64,000 nt of DNA, from assembly GCF_040954835.1 (NCBI RefSeq), contig NC_090709.1:44710490-44774489 (forward strand), written 5' to 3'. The number at the start of each line of letters is the position of its first letter. The first letter of the stretch is position 1. Shown here in pieces: positions 34,621 through 46,140 of this stretch. Below the pieces are notes generated by a model that made no database searches, was not told the origin of the DNA, and was given only the letters and a program-made list of their open reading frames with translations. Source of the DNA: Lepisosteus oculatus (Eukaryota; Chordata; Actinopteri; Semionotiformes; Lepisosteidae). Position numbers and translations under genes: made by a program.

Positions 34621-34714
34621 GACACTAGGTGAGGCTTGAACTCACAACCTCGGCATGACTCCGCTGTGCACTACTGTATAAGTACCGCACGCTGACCGAT
34701 TGTGCCACTGGAAC
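34621..34714 (-). tRNA. tRNA-Ile(TAT) with intron, acceptor decayed
   Basis: A 94-nt sequence on the minus strand: GTTCCAGTGGCACAATCGGT, then GTGCGGTACTTATACAG carrying the TAT anticodon, an intron of about 20 nt, and CCGAGGTTGTGAGTTCAAGC as T arm. The body closely matches vertebrate intron-bearing tRNA-Ile(TAT). The 3' acceptor strand pairs at only about three of seven positions, so it may be inactive. Confidence 0.75.
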
Positions 34715-36060
34715 TGTGCGAGGTATGCAGAAACACAGGGTGAAAACGGTTTCGGTTGTGGATCCATCTATACATGGGGAACACTAAAATAGCAAGGAAA
34801 ATACAAGAAAAGAAACTGAAAGAATTGTGCTAACAGCAAAGGGGGACGGAGGGAGGTGGTCGGACAAGTAAATCAGCCTGGCAGATTATTTGTATCGACA
34901 TTTTTTGAGTCAATCAGCAAACAGATTTCTCTCATGTGCCTTAAACTGTGCAGTTTGTATCTTCGTTGTAGATAAGTTTCTTCAGAAGTCCAGTAAACTG
35001 ACAATAATGGAGAACTAGCTGACGCACCCCGTCGTGAAGACCCTCTGTAAGGTGATTACACGTTTCATTTTCAAGTCGCCTCCTTTACACGCAATTGCAG
35101 CCCGGACACTGAGAGAAAGCAGGAGAAATGGCTTCAATTTCAATGTGAAAGCGCAGTACAGGCTCGATGGCTTCACATCTCCTATCAATCAAATAAAATT
35201 GCAGTAAAGTGATCTAAATATGACTCTGAAGTACTGGGAAAGATGATTATTTTGAGCGTGCCTCCCAGGGTCTGCAACACAAATTGTTGAGAATATCACT
35301 GACCTTGCCGATATTTGCAGGGGATACGAGTGTTTTGCACATGTTGAACTACGACACGTCAAAATTGAGCTCCTTAGTCAATATCACCGGGAATGTCCAA
35401 TAATGACGAACATAAGTAGCTTCAAGGAAACTTAGTCTCGCACATGGAGTTTTATCTTCGAATGGAGGTTGGGAGAATTCATTTATATTCTCGTTGCTCA
35501 TTAGCTAAACTATTTAAAAAAAATATGACACAGATTTGTTCGAGAAAATTGTAATTGCCTTAAAGAGAGTCTTCTTGAAGATGTGCACCAGCTAGCTCTC
35601 CACTGTCAATTGACAGGACTTGAGAAGAAACTGTTCTCATACAACCAACATACAAATTACACATCTTAAGGAACATGAAGAGAAATCCGTGTACTAAATA
35701 ACATAAAACTGTCGCTGCAAATTATCACCAAGCTGTTTTATGTGTCTGACCACCTCTTTCCTACTTTGCAGCGAGCACAAATCTTTCTGTTTCTTCATCG
35801 CTATTTTACTGTCTCTTTCCCCCATGTGGAGATGGGTCCACAGCCGAAACTTTAGGTCAGTTCCTGTTATTCTGTCTGATTGAAAGAGCTTTATTAAAGG
35901 CACTCCCATCTCTGCAGGAAAGTTATTGCTGCTCTCAACACAATATACTGCAGCCAAATATAGCGATACTGTCACTGCCTGTGGGCCACGTGTTCCTGCT
36001 GTCAGTCTATTATGTCATGTTCATCCACACCCAGAAACATTACTGCTGTAGCACAAGAGT
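34715..36060. other. No gene; duplicated flank blocks
   Basis: No coding region supported. It contains the blocks shared with 31,125-31,207 and 32,320-32,355. Confidence 0.5.
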
Positions 36061-36131
36061 TATATAGGCGCAGTCCATAGAGCAAGAATCTCTTAATCTC
36101 AAAACTGTGGGTTCAGCCCCCACATTGGGTC
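36061..36131 (+). pseudogene. tRNA-Lys(CTT)-type relic
   Basis: The anticodon region AATCTCTTAATCTC gives CTT, and the T arm and acceptor (GTGGGTTCAGCCCCCACATT) resemble tRNA-Lys(CTT). The D arm and 5' acceptor strand are degraded. Confidence 0.65.
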
Positions 36132-36292
36132 CCTCTGTGTCAATTTCATCCCCCCAATCCTCCTAGCATGACCTGATGGCGTAACAGTGATACCCAGTAC
36201 CCAGCGTAATTCAGCTTTCTTTCCACTTGATTCAGATTTTGATCTGAAATCATCGGCCGAACAAGAGTTTGTCTAAATCAAGGGAGATCTGC

Positions 36293-36545
36293 TCACAAGC
36301 AAGTATTAAACACTTCAGCATTTACTGTTCGAATACCACAGTTTGTCAAAACACTGCCGCTTCTTAAGCTAATAAGTAACGGTTTTTGAGCACGCATTGT
36401 ATTGTTAATGCTTATATTAAAAAAGCATAAATTCACATAATGGAATTTGGACTGAAAATAGTAGTCCAGCCCCTTTACAACATTACATACCCTCTGATTA
36501 AAGCTTAAAACTACAGTAGCAGGAGTAATAATAATGTCAACAACA
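36293..36545. other. Non-homologous left border of palindrome 2
   Basis: Homology with the palindrome arms starts abruptly near 36,548. This stretch does not match the sequence expected there (compare 13,860-14,100), so palindrome 2 is truncated here. Confidence 0.5.
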
Positions 36546-37152
36546 TGTTTGGAGTTCGGCATTTCATTTATTCTGCGGAAACATCGTATGGGAATGAACT
36601 GCCCGAGATAAAAGAGTAATTGCGGCTTCAGATCGTTTTTACAGAGCATTGCGTTGTTCTGTTCATGCTGACTACACGCTTTAAATTTGTCGTTTACTGC
36701 AAGCGTTGCTTTTCCAGGTTTTTCTGAAATTCCTCGCATTTGAGCCAGCACTAAAATATTTCATTCCCGTCGCTGAATACATCGTGGAAACGGTATTTGG
36801 AACGGAATGCTGTCACTCATGAAACGTCTTTGTTATTCGGTTCTGAAGTTTGAAAATGAAAATAAAACGGGGGTCACCTCATATGCTTGAAAGAAGTCCA
36901 AGCAGCATAAAAACCCGCGAATTCTCACAAAGGCTGCACCTTTCTTCTGCTGCTTTTATAAATCAGCCTTAAACATTTGAATGCATACCTTACTGCTGCT
37001 AATCACATTCACGTGTTTACGAAGCTTTTTTCTGTCCGTTATGTTTTTGCTAAGCAGTTTCTCCGTTTTCCTCGTACTGTGATTGTCAGCGAGCACAACA
37101 AGACTGAAACAGTGTAAAGGCAGGTAAAAAAGACAGGGTAAAACGCCTGATT

Positions 37153-37254
37153 ATCGGGAGTGGGATTTGAACCCGTGCCTCTATTTGGAGAGCGAAACAC
37201 AAAGCTTATAAGAAACTGTGAATTTGCTATTTTAAACTGCTCGACTATCCTGAA
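37153..37254 (-). pseudogene. tRNA-Leu(CAA)-type relic with long insert
   Basis: Same relic as 5,193-5,300, slightly shorter inside. Confidence 0.7.
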
Positions 37255-37372
37255 AAAATGTGTGCTAATTGCACCAGTCGCATGCGATTTTCCGTAACTT
37301 TAGGGCGATAGATACGACTGAACGAACACAATTTGTGGCGTTTAGCATGACATAGAAAACGTTACCGGAGCA

Positions 37373-37825
37373 TTCGGGTCCGGACTACCAGACTCGAAAA
37401 TAATTTTACCCCCACACTGTCAAACTATTAAACTCCCAGCCTCTCTCACTCTCTCCTCACCTCTCACCTATGATCTGAACCTCACAGTGCCTTCTTTCTT
37501 ACCAAAAACCCAAACACACATTGAAAATCTACCTCTACCATACATGTCAAAAGCTCACTCCCCATCATTTCTATCCCTTTATTTCATTCTTTTGATGGAT
37601 GTTTTTGCACATAACCTGTTACATTTTTGTTGTTTTGCACACTGCCTGTTGTTGTTTTTTGCACATCGGCTGTTGTCTCTGTCTTTCTTTTGTTATACAA
37701 TTGTATTGTTGTTGTGTTTTTTTCTTTGTACTACTTATGTCCGAGAGCTAGCTAAATAGCATTTCGTTATACCATATACCTGTGTATGAGTATAATGACA
37801 ATAAACTTGAACTTGAACTTGACAT
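37373..37825 (+). mobile_element. L2-like LINE 3' end
   Basis: Same insertion as 5,418-5,869, ending in AACTTGAACTTGAACTTGAC. Confidence 0.65.
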
Positions 37826-38189
37826 AGTCTTGCAGGCAGTATATTATTTTATCGTTTACTCGTATAAAAAAACACGGTCTTCTCGTTCCTAAGTCAGATT
37901 TTTAGTGCTTTCGAACGTTACTTCCAACCTGGACTGACAGCTCACCAGATCTGTTTGTGATCAGACCATGGAGTCGGGGGCTGTACCAAGCGCACGTTCC
38001 TTCCCAATGCTGAGGCGATCATTCGGAAGATGGGTGTGAAGAGAGATAAGCTTTGTCGACTAAAAAACAAGGTAGGATATGCAAGAATACTAATCACTGG
38101 CGACAGTTATGCTCTCTTACTATTGAGATCCCTACATTGCGAGTTTTTTTAAGACTTTGAAACTAAAGGAAAGCGGTGACAAATGAAAC

Positions 38190-38261
38190 AGGCACGGGTG
38201 AGGCTTGAACCCACGCTCTTCGGTTTACGAGACCGACGCCTTACCACTTGGCCACCGCGCC
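38190..38261 (-). tRNA. tRNA-Thr(CGT)
   Basis: A 72-nt cloverleaf on the minus strand: acceptor GGCGCGG with CCGTGCC (one G-T pair), box A TGGCCAAGTGG, anticodon stem GGTCT/AACC region with CGT anticodon, T arm with GGTTCAAGCC and discriminator T. It is the best-preserved member of four related loci (6,208, 12,376, 44,001), so this copy probably represents the original gene. Confidence 0.88.
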
Positions 38262-38559
38262 TTCGCATACGCATGCGAATAAGGTTGTTCAAATTATTTT
38301 TTTCTGAATCCGGTTTACATCGCCAAATGTAAACCGGAGGCAGCAACAATAAAAGGGATACTTGTCCTTAAACTCGGACGTGATGTTCTGCAGACATGTG
38401 CAGATTTCGTACTGGATTTGAGTGGGATTCTGAAATACTTCTTGCAAAGGTATTCAGTCTTTCTTGAACCTATAATAAAAAGACAGACCTGAAACTCCCT
38501 AGCTTCCAATCTCTGATGTTGCTGTCCTTAAACTCGGACGTGATGTTCTGCAGACGTGT

Positions 38560-39330
38560 GCATAATGTCCTGTTTTCTTGCAGTGTAGACATTTTGCTGT
38601 TCACGCTCCGCATTCATCTGCTTTGTGCGTTATTAGTCTGCAACTGTAACATGTAATGTCAGCCGTCCCCTGTTCTTCAATATCTCTTGCATGACTGCGT
38701 CCTGCTGTTGGGCTATTGTTTGTAAAGTTTGAGCGAGCGCCCCGTTCAGTGTCACTTTGTCACTGTGGTCAGAAAGCATTCTTGATTCTGCTTGAGCTGC
38801 TTCATGAATTCTAGCGACTGTAAGAGCTCTTTCTAAAGTCAGCCCTTCCTCCTGCAGCAATTTATAGTCTCTTATGTGCACATTTTTCCACAAGTTGATC
38901 TCTTAACATGTCAGTTTCCAATACTCCAAAGTCACAAAATTTAGCCAGTTCTCTTAGTGCAGTCACAAAAGCATCAACAGATTCGTCCTGAGACTAAGTT
39001 CTCTGCCTAAATTTATGCCGTTCCAAAACCACATTTCTCCGCGGTGTAAAGGAAGCGTCTAAAGCAGCTACAGTTTTTTTCTCCAGGGAGGTTGGCGAAA
39101 ATCCGCTGCACGGGAGCCCCGATACAGTGCAGTAATGTAGCACGTCTCACGGCATCCTGAGCTTCTGTAGATCCACTGGCTATTTAAAAAAAATCTGTAC
39201 GACTCCATCCATATCTTGTATTCCGTATACAACTCCGGGGCTCCGAGGTTCAGTAGAAGCGATGGAAAAAGCTGGGCATAAGCAAAGCTTCTCGGCGCGG
39301 CTACCATATCTTCCATGGCGCAAGCTAAAC
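38560..39330 (-). mobile_element. Gypsy-like gag fossil, second copy
   Basis: Reverse copy of the gag fossil at 10,960-11,790, in the spacer of palindrome 2. Gag-like region only; broken in a few places; no LTR or pol seen. Confidence 0.75.
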
Positions 39331-39688
39331 GAAAAGTCCGAAAATTAAGAAGTTCGTTTCTACTAGCAAGAGAACTAAAATCTGCACTGGACTCGCTTTG
39401 AGTCCGTCAAGCACTCATCTCTCTTAATAAAGAGACGTTTTTATATTATTTTAACTATTTTATTAACTACACAGATCACGTCCTTACACTATATATTCCT
39501 GCCTTCTACTCTCTCGTTCTGTTGTCTGGCGATGTCTACTCACTATACTACATTTAGCATGACTTCTTGTTGCAGTTGAGCTCAAAGCTGGAGATGATCT
39601 CCATATTCTACCGCACTAACTAGTCCGAAACGTAGTACACAGTACACACTTTTTAAGTGAAGTCAGGTTGTTAAAAAATTAAACCAGC
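39331..39688. other. Spacer, no gene seen
   Basis: Mirror of about 10,580-10,940. Nothing is recognised. Confidence 0.5.
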
Positions 39689-39759
39689 GCCCTGTCACAG
39701 AAACGTACCCCAGTCTCCCGCGCAACAAGTGGGGGTACTCAGCACTATACTAACGAGGA
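39689..39759 (-). pseudogene. tRNA-Asp-type relic with GTT anticodon
   Basis: Mirror of 10,505-10,575, with loop TTGTTGC and a degraded T arm. Confidence 0.6.
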
Positions 39760-40805
39760 GCGCTCGTCTGCAGCTGAGCGTCAGCTCTGTTTACTGTCAG
39801 CAGTCATTTCCTCATTTCCAAAGACTTTTTCACCTACTCTCAGCTTTTAAAGACGGTCATAAACGCTCAAGAAGTAATTCATGTCAGTTTGAAGTCTGTT
39901 TCTGTTGTCTCAGCTCTTGATAAAGAAAAGCCGTGCGTGGGAGACTCCCTCTCTGAAGAAGTTTGCCGTCACCCTCCGAGGGAGAAGAGCCATCAATCAC
40001 CGAGGCAACCACTGAGACAGTCAACATTAAACACGTGAAATGCGAGATGTTGTGATTTTTTTCCCGCTTAAGGCTTCTATCGTTTCTACTCTAACGAGAA
40101 AGACCTCTTTATTAGAAGTGAGATTTTAACAAACGTCTCCAGGGTTAACTGCGACCTGAACGCAACGCCTTAGACCACCAGCCATCTTGCCTGTGGTACT
40201 TAGAGCAGCGCTCAATAAAAATGATCAGAACCCGAAAGCGCTTCTTATGCGGATCAGTATATTCCGATTCCACTGGTTCTGCAGAAGAAATAAGAAAAGC
40301 CGAACTCAAACCACTGTGGTGCCATTACGGGTACTCTGTCTGCAGCTGCTTTAAGATCTACTCACACCGTGTTGCCATTAAGGCTACCTTGTTAAAAAAA
40401 ACTTATCGTCATCTTTTTGAACGTGATTATTAGACACCCGTTAAATCTCCACCGAGGTTTCTTGAGAGATCTTCAGCGAGCGAGTATTAAAAAACTACGT
40501 CGCTTCCAACCTCTGCTGTCACTGTAAACTCGGACGTGATGTTCTGCAGATGTGCAGTGTGCCTTTCCTCTTGTCGTATTCAAGAGTACTCACTGTGTGA
40601 GCTCCTCACTGCGTGTTCTGTACTCTACTGTGATTTAATTTAGATGATTACGTGGAGTAGAGTGACAAGATCTACTTGAACATTTTCGGTTTGTGAAATG
40701 AAACACACTACTGTAAATACAAGTAATGGACATTTAAAATAACCACAGTACAGCAAGAAGAGTGAAAGATAAAAGACTATTTAGAATGACATTCACAATA
40801 GAATT
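39760..40805. other. Spacer, no gene seen
   Basis: Mirror of 9,470-10,500. No coding region is supported. Confidence 0.5.
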
Positions 40806-40810
40806 AAAAA
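40806..40810 (-). terminator. Pol III T-run terminator of tRNA-Lys
   Basis: Reads TTTTT on the minus strand, 9-13 nt beyond the tRNA-Lys 3' end. Confidence 0.75.
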
Positions 40811-40819
40811 CGGCACAGC

Positions 40820-40892
40820 CGCCCGAACAGGGACTTGAACCCTGGGCCCTCAGATTAAACGTCTGATGCTCTACCGACTAAGCTATCCGGGC
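40820..40892 (-). tRNA. tRNA-Lys(TTT)
   Basis: A complete 73-nt cloverleaf: acceptor GCCCGG with TTCGGGC, box A TAGCTTAGTCGG, anticodon TTT (one base of the stem-loop border is changed to G), box B GGTTCAAGTCC. A T5 terminator follows. It is the intact counterpart of the damaged copy at 9,386. Confidence 0.88.
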
Positions 40893-42205
40893 TCTGCAAG
40901 ACAGCCAACACTGTCGGGATCCTCGGAATTCACGTGTCTCTTGTGCCGAAGAGCAGTCATACCTGACCCGTCTGGAATGACCACTGACAGACTTTATCCA
41001 GAAGCGACGGCACCACTCCCAGTAGAATGAGTGAGAAATACAGCATGACATGGGTAGTTAAGGGGCTACCACAATCCATCTTTCCTCACATTACTGATTT
41101 TTTTCAATAGCATTTTGACCTTTTTTCACATTCAGATTTTTTTCACATTTAATAAAATCTTTTAATCAACAACATTAAAAAGAAAACAAATGGAACATTT
41201 TTTGGAACAATAATAAAAAAAAACTTTCAATGCCTTGGTTGTATACGTGTGCACACCCTTTATAAAGGGAGTTGCAACAGTGCTGAAATTTAAAGAGCAT
41301 TTCTGTAGAGAAAACAGCCTTGATGTTAAGCTTAGGGAGCCTGTCTTTTCGAAATTCTATTTCTTAACACCTTGCACAGCCTCCCGACAGACCAACAAAT
41401 ATTTGTTGGAGAAATTGGCTCACACACCGGAAGACACTAACGTTTATTTACGTTAGAGTATGTGAATAACAGTTTAACCGAAAAAGTTTGTAATTGTGAT
41501 TTTGTTAAAATTCAATAAATCGTCTATCAACAGTTAGATTTTATTAAGAAATTGTTTTATTTCATAAACTATAAGACAATTCAGAGAGTTTATAGGTCAT
41601 ATCCGTCGCTTATGTTCTTTTAACTCTAGAGTTCAGGATCCAAACCCAGCTGCGGACGATTGTGTTTCTTGAATCTCTTGTAATCATCAAAAGTCGATGT
41701 GTAGTCCTTCAGTACTTTCTCGAGTTGTGTCATGGCTATTTTATACGATCAATACTTGTCATGCTCTTTTGCATTTTCCTTAACAAACGGAAAAAGTTCA
41801 AAGTGTGTTTATGGCTGTGCTTCTACACATCTACACGACAGCAACAGTACAGGACACGGAGTGAGGAGTTCAGGAAGCTTTCAGTTTAGTGCGGAGTTCA
41901 GAAGGAGGATTCGCTCGCTGAATGATCTCTCAGGAAATCCCGGGTGAGATTCAACAGGTGTTTTCTACAACAGCCACGCCAAGTGTGAAGCAATCTCTGG
42001 ATTTCCTGAATTTGAACTAAATTATTAGTTCAAATAATTTAGGATTTAACAGAACTAAATGAGGTACATTTAAAACAGCAGCGCAACTCTGCAGCACGTC
42101 GAGTGTGCCTGCATTTAATTTTGTAAACCTGGCTCTCTCTGAACAGGAGCAAAGAGTTCTCACTCAACAGAAGATTGCGATGTGAGTACTATAACATAAA
42201 GCACC
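40893..42205. other. Spacer between tRNA genes
   Basis: Reverse copy of 8,072-9,385. The parts at 41,275-41,400 and 41,456-41,880 are related to the tRNA-Leu(CAA) units at the right end of the window. No gene is supported. Confidence 0.6.
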
Positions 42206-42277
42206 TGGAGATGCCAGGGACCGAACCCGGGACCTCATACATGCGAAGCATGCACTCTACCACTGAGCTACATCCCC
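42206..42277 (-). tRNA. tRNA-Ala(CGC)
   Basis: A 72-nt cloverleaf on the minus strand, identical in architecture to 8,000-8,071, with intact acceptor pairing. The loop is TTCGCAT, so the anticodon is CGC. Box B reads GGTTCGGTCC, one change from the standard GGTTCGATCC. Confidence 0.9.
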
Positions 42278-42472
42278 GATGACAAAGTGTATGGAACAGA
42301 GTAGATGTGCAAATGCTCACTGATCACACCACTCACGAAGAATGCCTGCAGTTTCCCACTTTCGCGTTTCTTCTACTACAGAGTAAATTCATAGGAATGA
42401 AGAAATAAGGAAGGAAAAATAATGGCATCGAAGCTTCAAGAGACTGGGCACAAATTAATCTGTTATTTTTGT

Positions 42473-42522
42473 ATCCAGTTACATGGGCGATGGTGGTTGA
42501 TTCCCAGACGGGGGAGTGCTTT
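42473..42522 (+). pseudogene. tRNA-Asp-like 3' relic
   Basis: Mirror of 7,764-7,812. Confidence 0.35.
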
Positions 42523-43019
42523 TTTTCTACCTCGTTACTCGACTGTCTTTCAATTCTATTTTATTTGTAAGCTTTTTGCATCTTTTAAGTGCTCTTGATT
42601 AAACTATGCATAGAAAAACAGCAGTGCTGATGATTTAATGTAAAAGGGTGAAACGACGCCCCAACCACAGGAATGGTAACAGGAAGGAACGTGTTCTTAT
42701 TTAATATGTCCTTTTGAGGTGTCTTGTCAATGCACACAGGCGGTAGAGCTGAATAATTTACTTTTAGTTGTGTTTTTAAACAAAGATGGAACACGTTCTT
42801 TCTATACCAGGAAGAAAGGAGCAGACTTTACCTTTTTAGAGGCAAAAATGACACCTTATCAAAGCTAATATTAATTAAAATGACATCACAACAAAAGAGT
42901 GGAGCCTTGAGAGAATAAAGCCTTGAGTGGAGCCTTGAGCTTTCATTGGACGTCTGTGTCTCCATAACTTTGTAGGTGAGAGAGAGGAGTGTGATTATTT
43001 GCAGGTGCTTCTCGGAAGT

Positions 43020-43079
43020 GCGTTGGTGGTACAGGTGCCTTCCAAATAATTGAGTCAGGTTTGAATCCCAGCCAGTGCA
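43020..43079 (+). pseudogene. tRNA-Gly(TCC)-type relic
   Basis: GCGTTGGTGGTACAGG retains the tRNA-Gly 5' acceptor better than 7,199-7,258. The D-arm shortening is shared by both, so it predates the duplication. Confidence 0.65.
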
Positions 43080-43809
43080 AACCCAAATCTTTTCAAGATA
43101 ATCTGTGGTCCGCTAACACATCTTTTGAAACACTACAACAGGTAACACCCGTGTGAAACATCATGAGCATCTGTTAAACCTCTCTACCTGCCCGTTCCTC
43201 ACAGAGACATGACGAGGGTCTAAGGGGACATTTTGAGCCGTAGAAACATTTTATCATTCCGTACTTTCCTGTGCAGTCAGGCCAGTTCCAGTTTAACTGC
43301 GCCCGACAACGGAGGTCGTTTTGAAAACAACGAGAGTAAAGGCACACTGCACGTCTGCAGAACATCACGTCCGAGTTTAAGGACAGCAACATCAGAGATT
43401 GAAAGCTAGGGAGTTTCAGGTCTGTGTTTTTATTATAGGTTCAAGAAAATCTGAATACCTTTTCAAGAAGTATTTCAGAATCCCAGTCAAAGACAGTACG
43501 AATGCCGCATAGATCTGCATTGTACAATTAGTATACTGTTTGTCCGTTGAATCAAACACGCCTTATGAAACATTTCTAAAACAGGAGAGATCGTTAGGGA
43601 ATGCGTCTTCCTGTAAAAATAAAATGACTTCAAGGGCACTATAAGCAGAGGTGTGAAAGCCTGCTCTACAGAAGAACAAAAGCCAGAGATGCCAAAGAGG
43701 TCGAGATTTCACCACGTGAGAGAAAGCATCTCAGAAAACGAAGTTGCGGTCGTTTCCACACGTTATAAAACCACTAGGTCAAACAAGAGCTGAAGAGCCG
43801 CTGTTGAAA

Positions 43810-43888
43810 GTAACACGGCCGAGCGCTCTAAGGAGCTGGCTTAAACCTTGAGCCTCTTCAGGAGCATCTGTTGGAGTCGCACTGCTAC
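43810..43888 (+). pseudogene. tRNA-Leu(AAG)-type relic
   Basis: Same relic as 12,193-12,271. Confidence 0.7.
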
Positions 43889-44000
43889 AGCGTATCTCCT
43901 TGTTAAGTATCCCTTTTATTGTTGTTGCTGCCTCCAGGCGATGTAAACCAGATTCAGAAAAAAAATAATTTGAACAACATTATTCCTATATTCGCTTAAA

Positions 44001-44072
44001 GGTACCATGGCCAAGTGGTAAGGTGTTGGTCTCGTAAACCGAAGGCTGTGGTTTCAAACCCCACCTGTGCCT
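44001..44072 (+). tRNA. tRNA-Thr(CGT)-like, partly decayed
   Basis: 72 nt, box A TGGCCAAGTGG intact, loop giving CGT, but acceptor (GGTACCA) and box B (GGTTTCAAACC) differ from the good copy at 38,190. Probably inactive or weak. Confidence 0.6.
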
Positions 44073-44407
44073 GTTTCAAAGTCTTCAAAAAAACTAGCAA
44101 TGTGGGAGTCTCAATAGTAAGAGAACATAACTGTTGCCAGTGATTAGTGCATATCCTGCCTTAATCCTTAGTCAACAAAGCTTGCCTCTCTTCACACCCA
44201 TCTTCCGAATGATCGCCTCAGCATTGGGAAGGAACGTGCGCTTGGTACAGCCGCCCACTCCATGGTCTGATCACAAACAGATCCGGTGAGCTGTCAGTCC
44301 AGGTTGGAAGTAACTAAAGCACTAAGAATCTGACTTAGGAACGAAAAGACCGTGTTTTTTTAAATGAGTAAATAAAATAATATAAAATAATATACTGCCT
44401 GCAAGAC

Positions 44408-44865
44408 TAAGTCAAGTTCAAGTTCAAGTTTATTGTCATTATACTCATACGCATGTATATGGTATAACGAAATGCTATTTAGCTAGCTCTCGGACATAAG
44501 TAGTACAAAGAAAAAAACACAACAACAATACAATTGTATAACAAAAGAAAGGCAGAGACAACAGCTGATGTGCAAAAAACAACAACAGGCAGTGTGCAAA
44601 ACAACAAAAAGGTAACAGGTTATGTGCAAAAACACGCATCAAAAGAATGAAATAAAGGGATAGAAATGATGGGGAGTGAGCTTTTGACATGTATGGGAGA
44701 GGTAGATTTTCAATGTGTGTTTGGGTTTTTGGTAAGAAAGAAGGCACTGTGAGGTTCAGATCATAGGTGAGAGGTGAGGAGAGAGTGAGAGAGGCTGGGA
44801 GTTTAATAGTTTGATAGTGCGGGGATAAAAACTGTTTCTGAGTCTGGTAGTCCGGACCCGAATGC
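44408..44865 (-). mobile_element. L2-like LINE 3' end
   Basis: Same insertion as 12,584-13,040. Confidence 0.65.
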
Positions 44866-44981
44866 TCCGGTACCGTTTTCCATGTCATGCTTAACGCCAC
44901 AAATTGTGTTAGTCCAGTCGTATCTATCGTCCTAAAGTTACGAAAAATCGGATGCGACTGGTGCAATCAGCACACATTTTT

Positions 44982-45089
44982 TTCAGGATAGTCGAGCGGT
45001 TTAAAACAGCAAATTCACAGCTTCGTGTCTTTTAAGCTTTGTGTTTCGCTCTCCAAATAGAGGCACGGGTTCAAATCCCACTCCCGACA
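44982..45089 (+). pseudogene. tRNA-Leu(CAA)-type relic with long insert
   Basis: Same relic as 13,154-13,261. Confidence 0.75.
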
Positions 45090-46140
45090 GTCAGGCGTTT
45101 TACCCTGTCTTTTTTACCTGCCTTTACACTGTTTCAGTCTTGTTGTGCTCACTGACAATCACAGTACGAGGGAAACGGAGAAACTGCTTAGCAGAAACAT
45201 AACGGACAGAAAAAAGCTTTGTAAACACGTGAATGTGATTAGCAGCAGTAAGGTATGCATTCAAATGTTTAAGGCTTATTTATAACAGCAGCAGAAGAAA
45301 GGTGCAGCACAATGCAATTTGTGAGAATTCGCGGGTTTTTATGCTGCTTGGACTTCTTTCAAGCCTATGAAGTGACCCCCGTTTTATTTTCATTTTCAAA
45401 CTTCAGAACCGAATAACAAAGAGGTTTCATGTGTGACAGCATTCCGTTGCAAATACCGTTTCCACGATGTATTCAGCGACGGGAATGAAATATTTTAGCG
45501 CTGGCTCAAATGCGAGGAATTTCAGAAAAACCTGGAAAAGCAACGCTTGCAGTAAACGACAAATTTAAAGCGTGTAGTCAGCATGAACAGAACAACGCAA
45601 TGCTCTGTAAAACGATCTGAAGCCGCAATTACTCTTTTATCTCGGGCAGTTCATTCCGATACGATGTTTCCGCAGAATAAATTAAATGCCGAACTTGCCG
45701 AGCAAGTTTAATACTTGCTTGTGAGCCCTAGATAAATTGGCTGCTGCAATTTCAGCAAGCGGTGTTCTGCTCAGGTTCCTGTAGTACACATTGCTGATTC
45801 CTTTTGTGAGGGCACGGGCAATCTTTCAACGATAAGGCTGAGGTGCCTGTCGAAATTGTTTCCCTTTCACTGTGTTGTATTTGCCCTACTCGTACAACAT
45901 CAATTGTGATGTCATCATTGCCCATTGGTTTGTGTCTTGTTGTCATTGTGTATTTTACATTACAGGAACTGAAAGTACTGAACTGAAGGTACTGAAGGTA
46001 GGAACTGAAAGTACAGACTGCTTTAATTATAAGAAAGTTTTTTTTCTGCTGTTCTTTTTCCTGATGTATTGGTATTTGAAGGCCATTGGGCAGCAAGGAT
46101 TTATCTTCCTGAACTCTCTATATAAGATATGGGTCCATGA
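45090..46140. other. tRNA-Leu 3' flank, no gene
   Basis: Same as 13,262-14,300. Confidence 0.5.

Larger units (their letters stand above)
36548..38545. repeat. Left arm of palindrome 2 (truncated)
   Basis: Same direction as about 4,600-6,930 and reverse complement of 43,345-45,690. It carries a tRNA-Leu relic, the L2-like LINE end and a tRNA-Thr gene. The block around 38,360-38,545 contains a short internal duplication of the ACTCGGACGTGATGTTCTGC segment (38,371 and 38,531). Confidence 0.9.
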
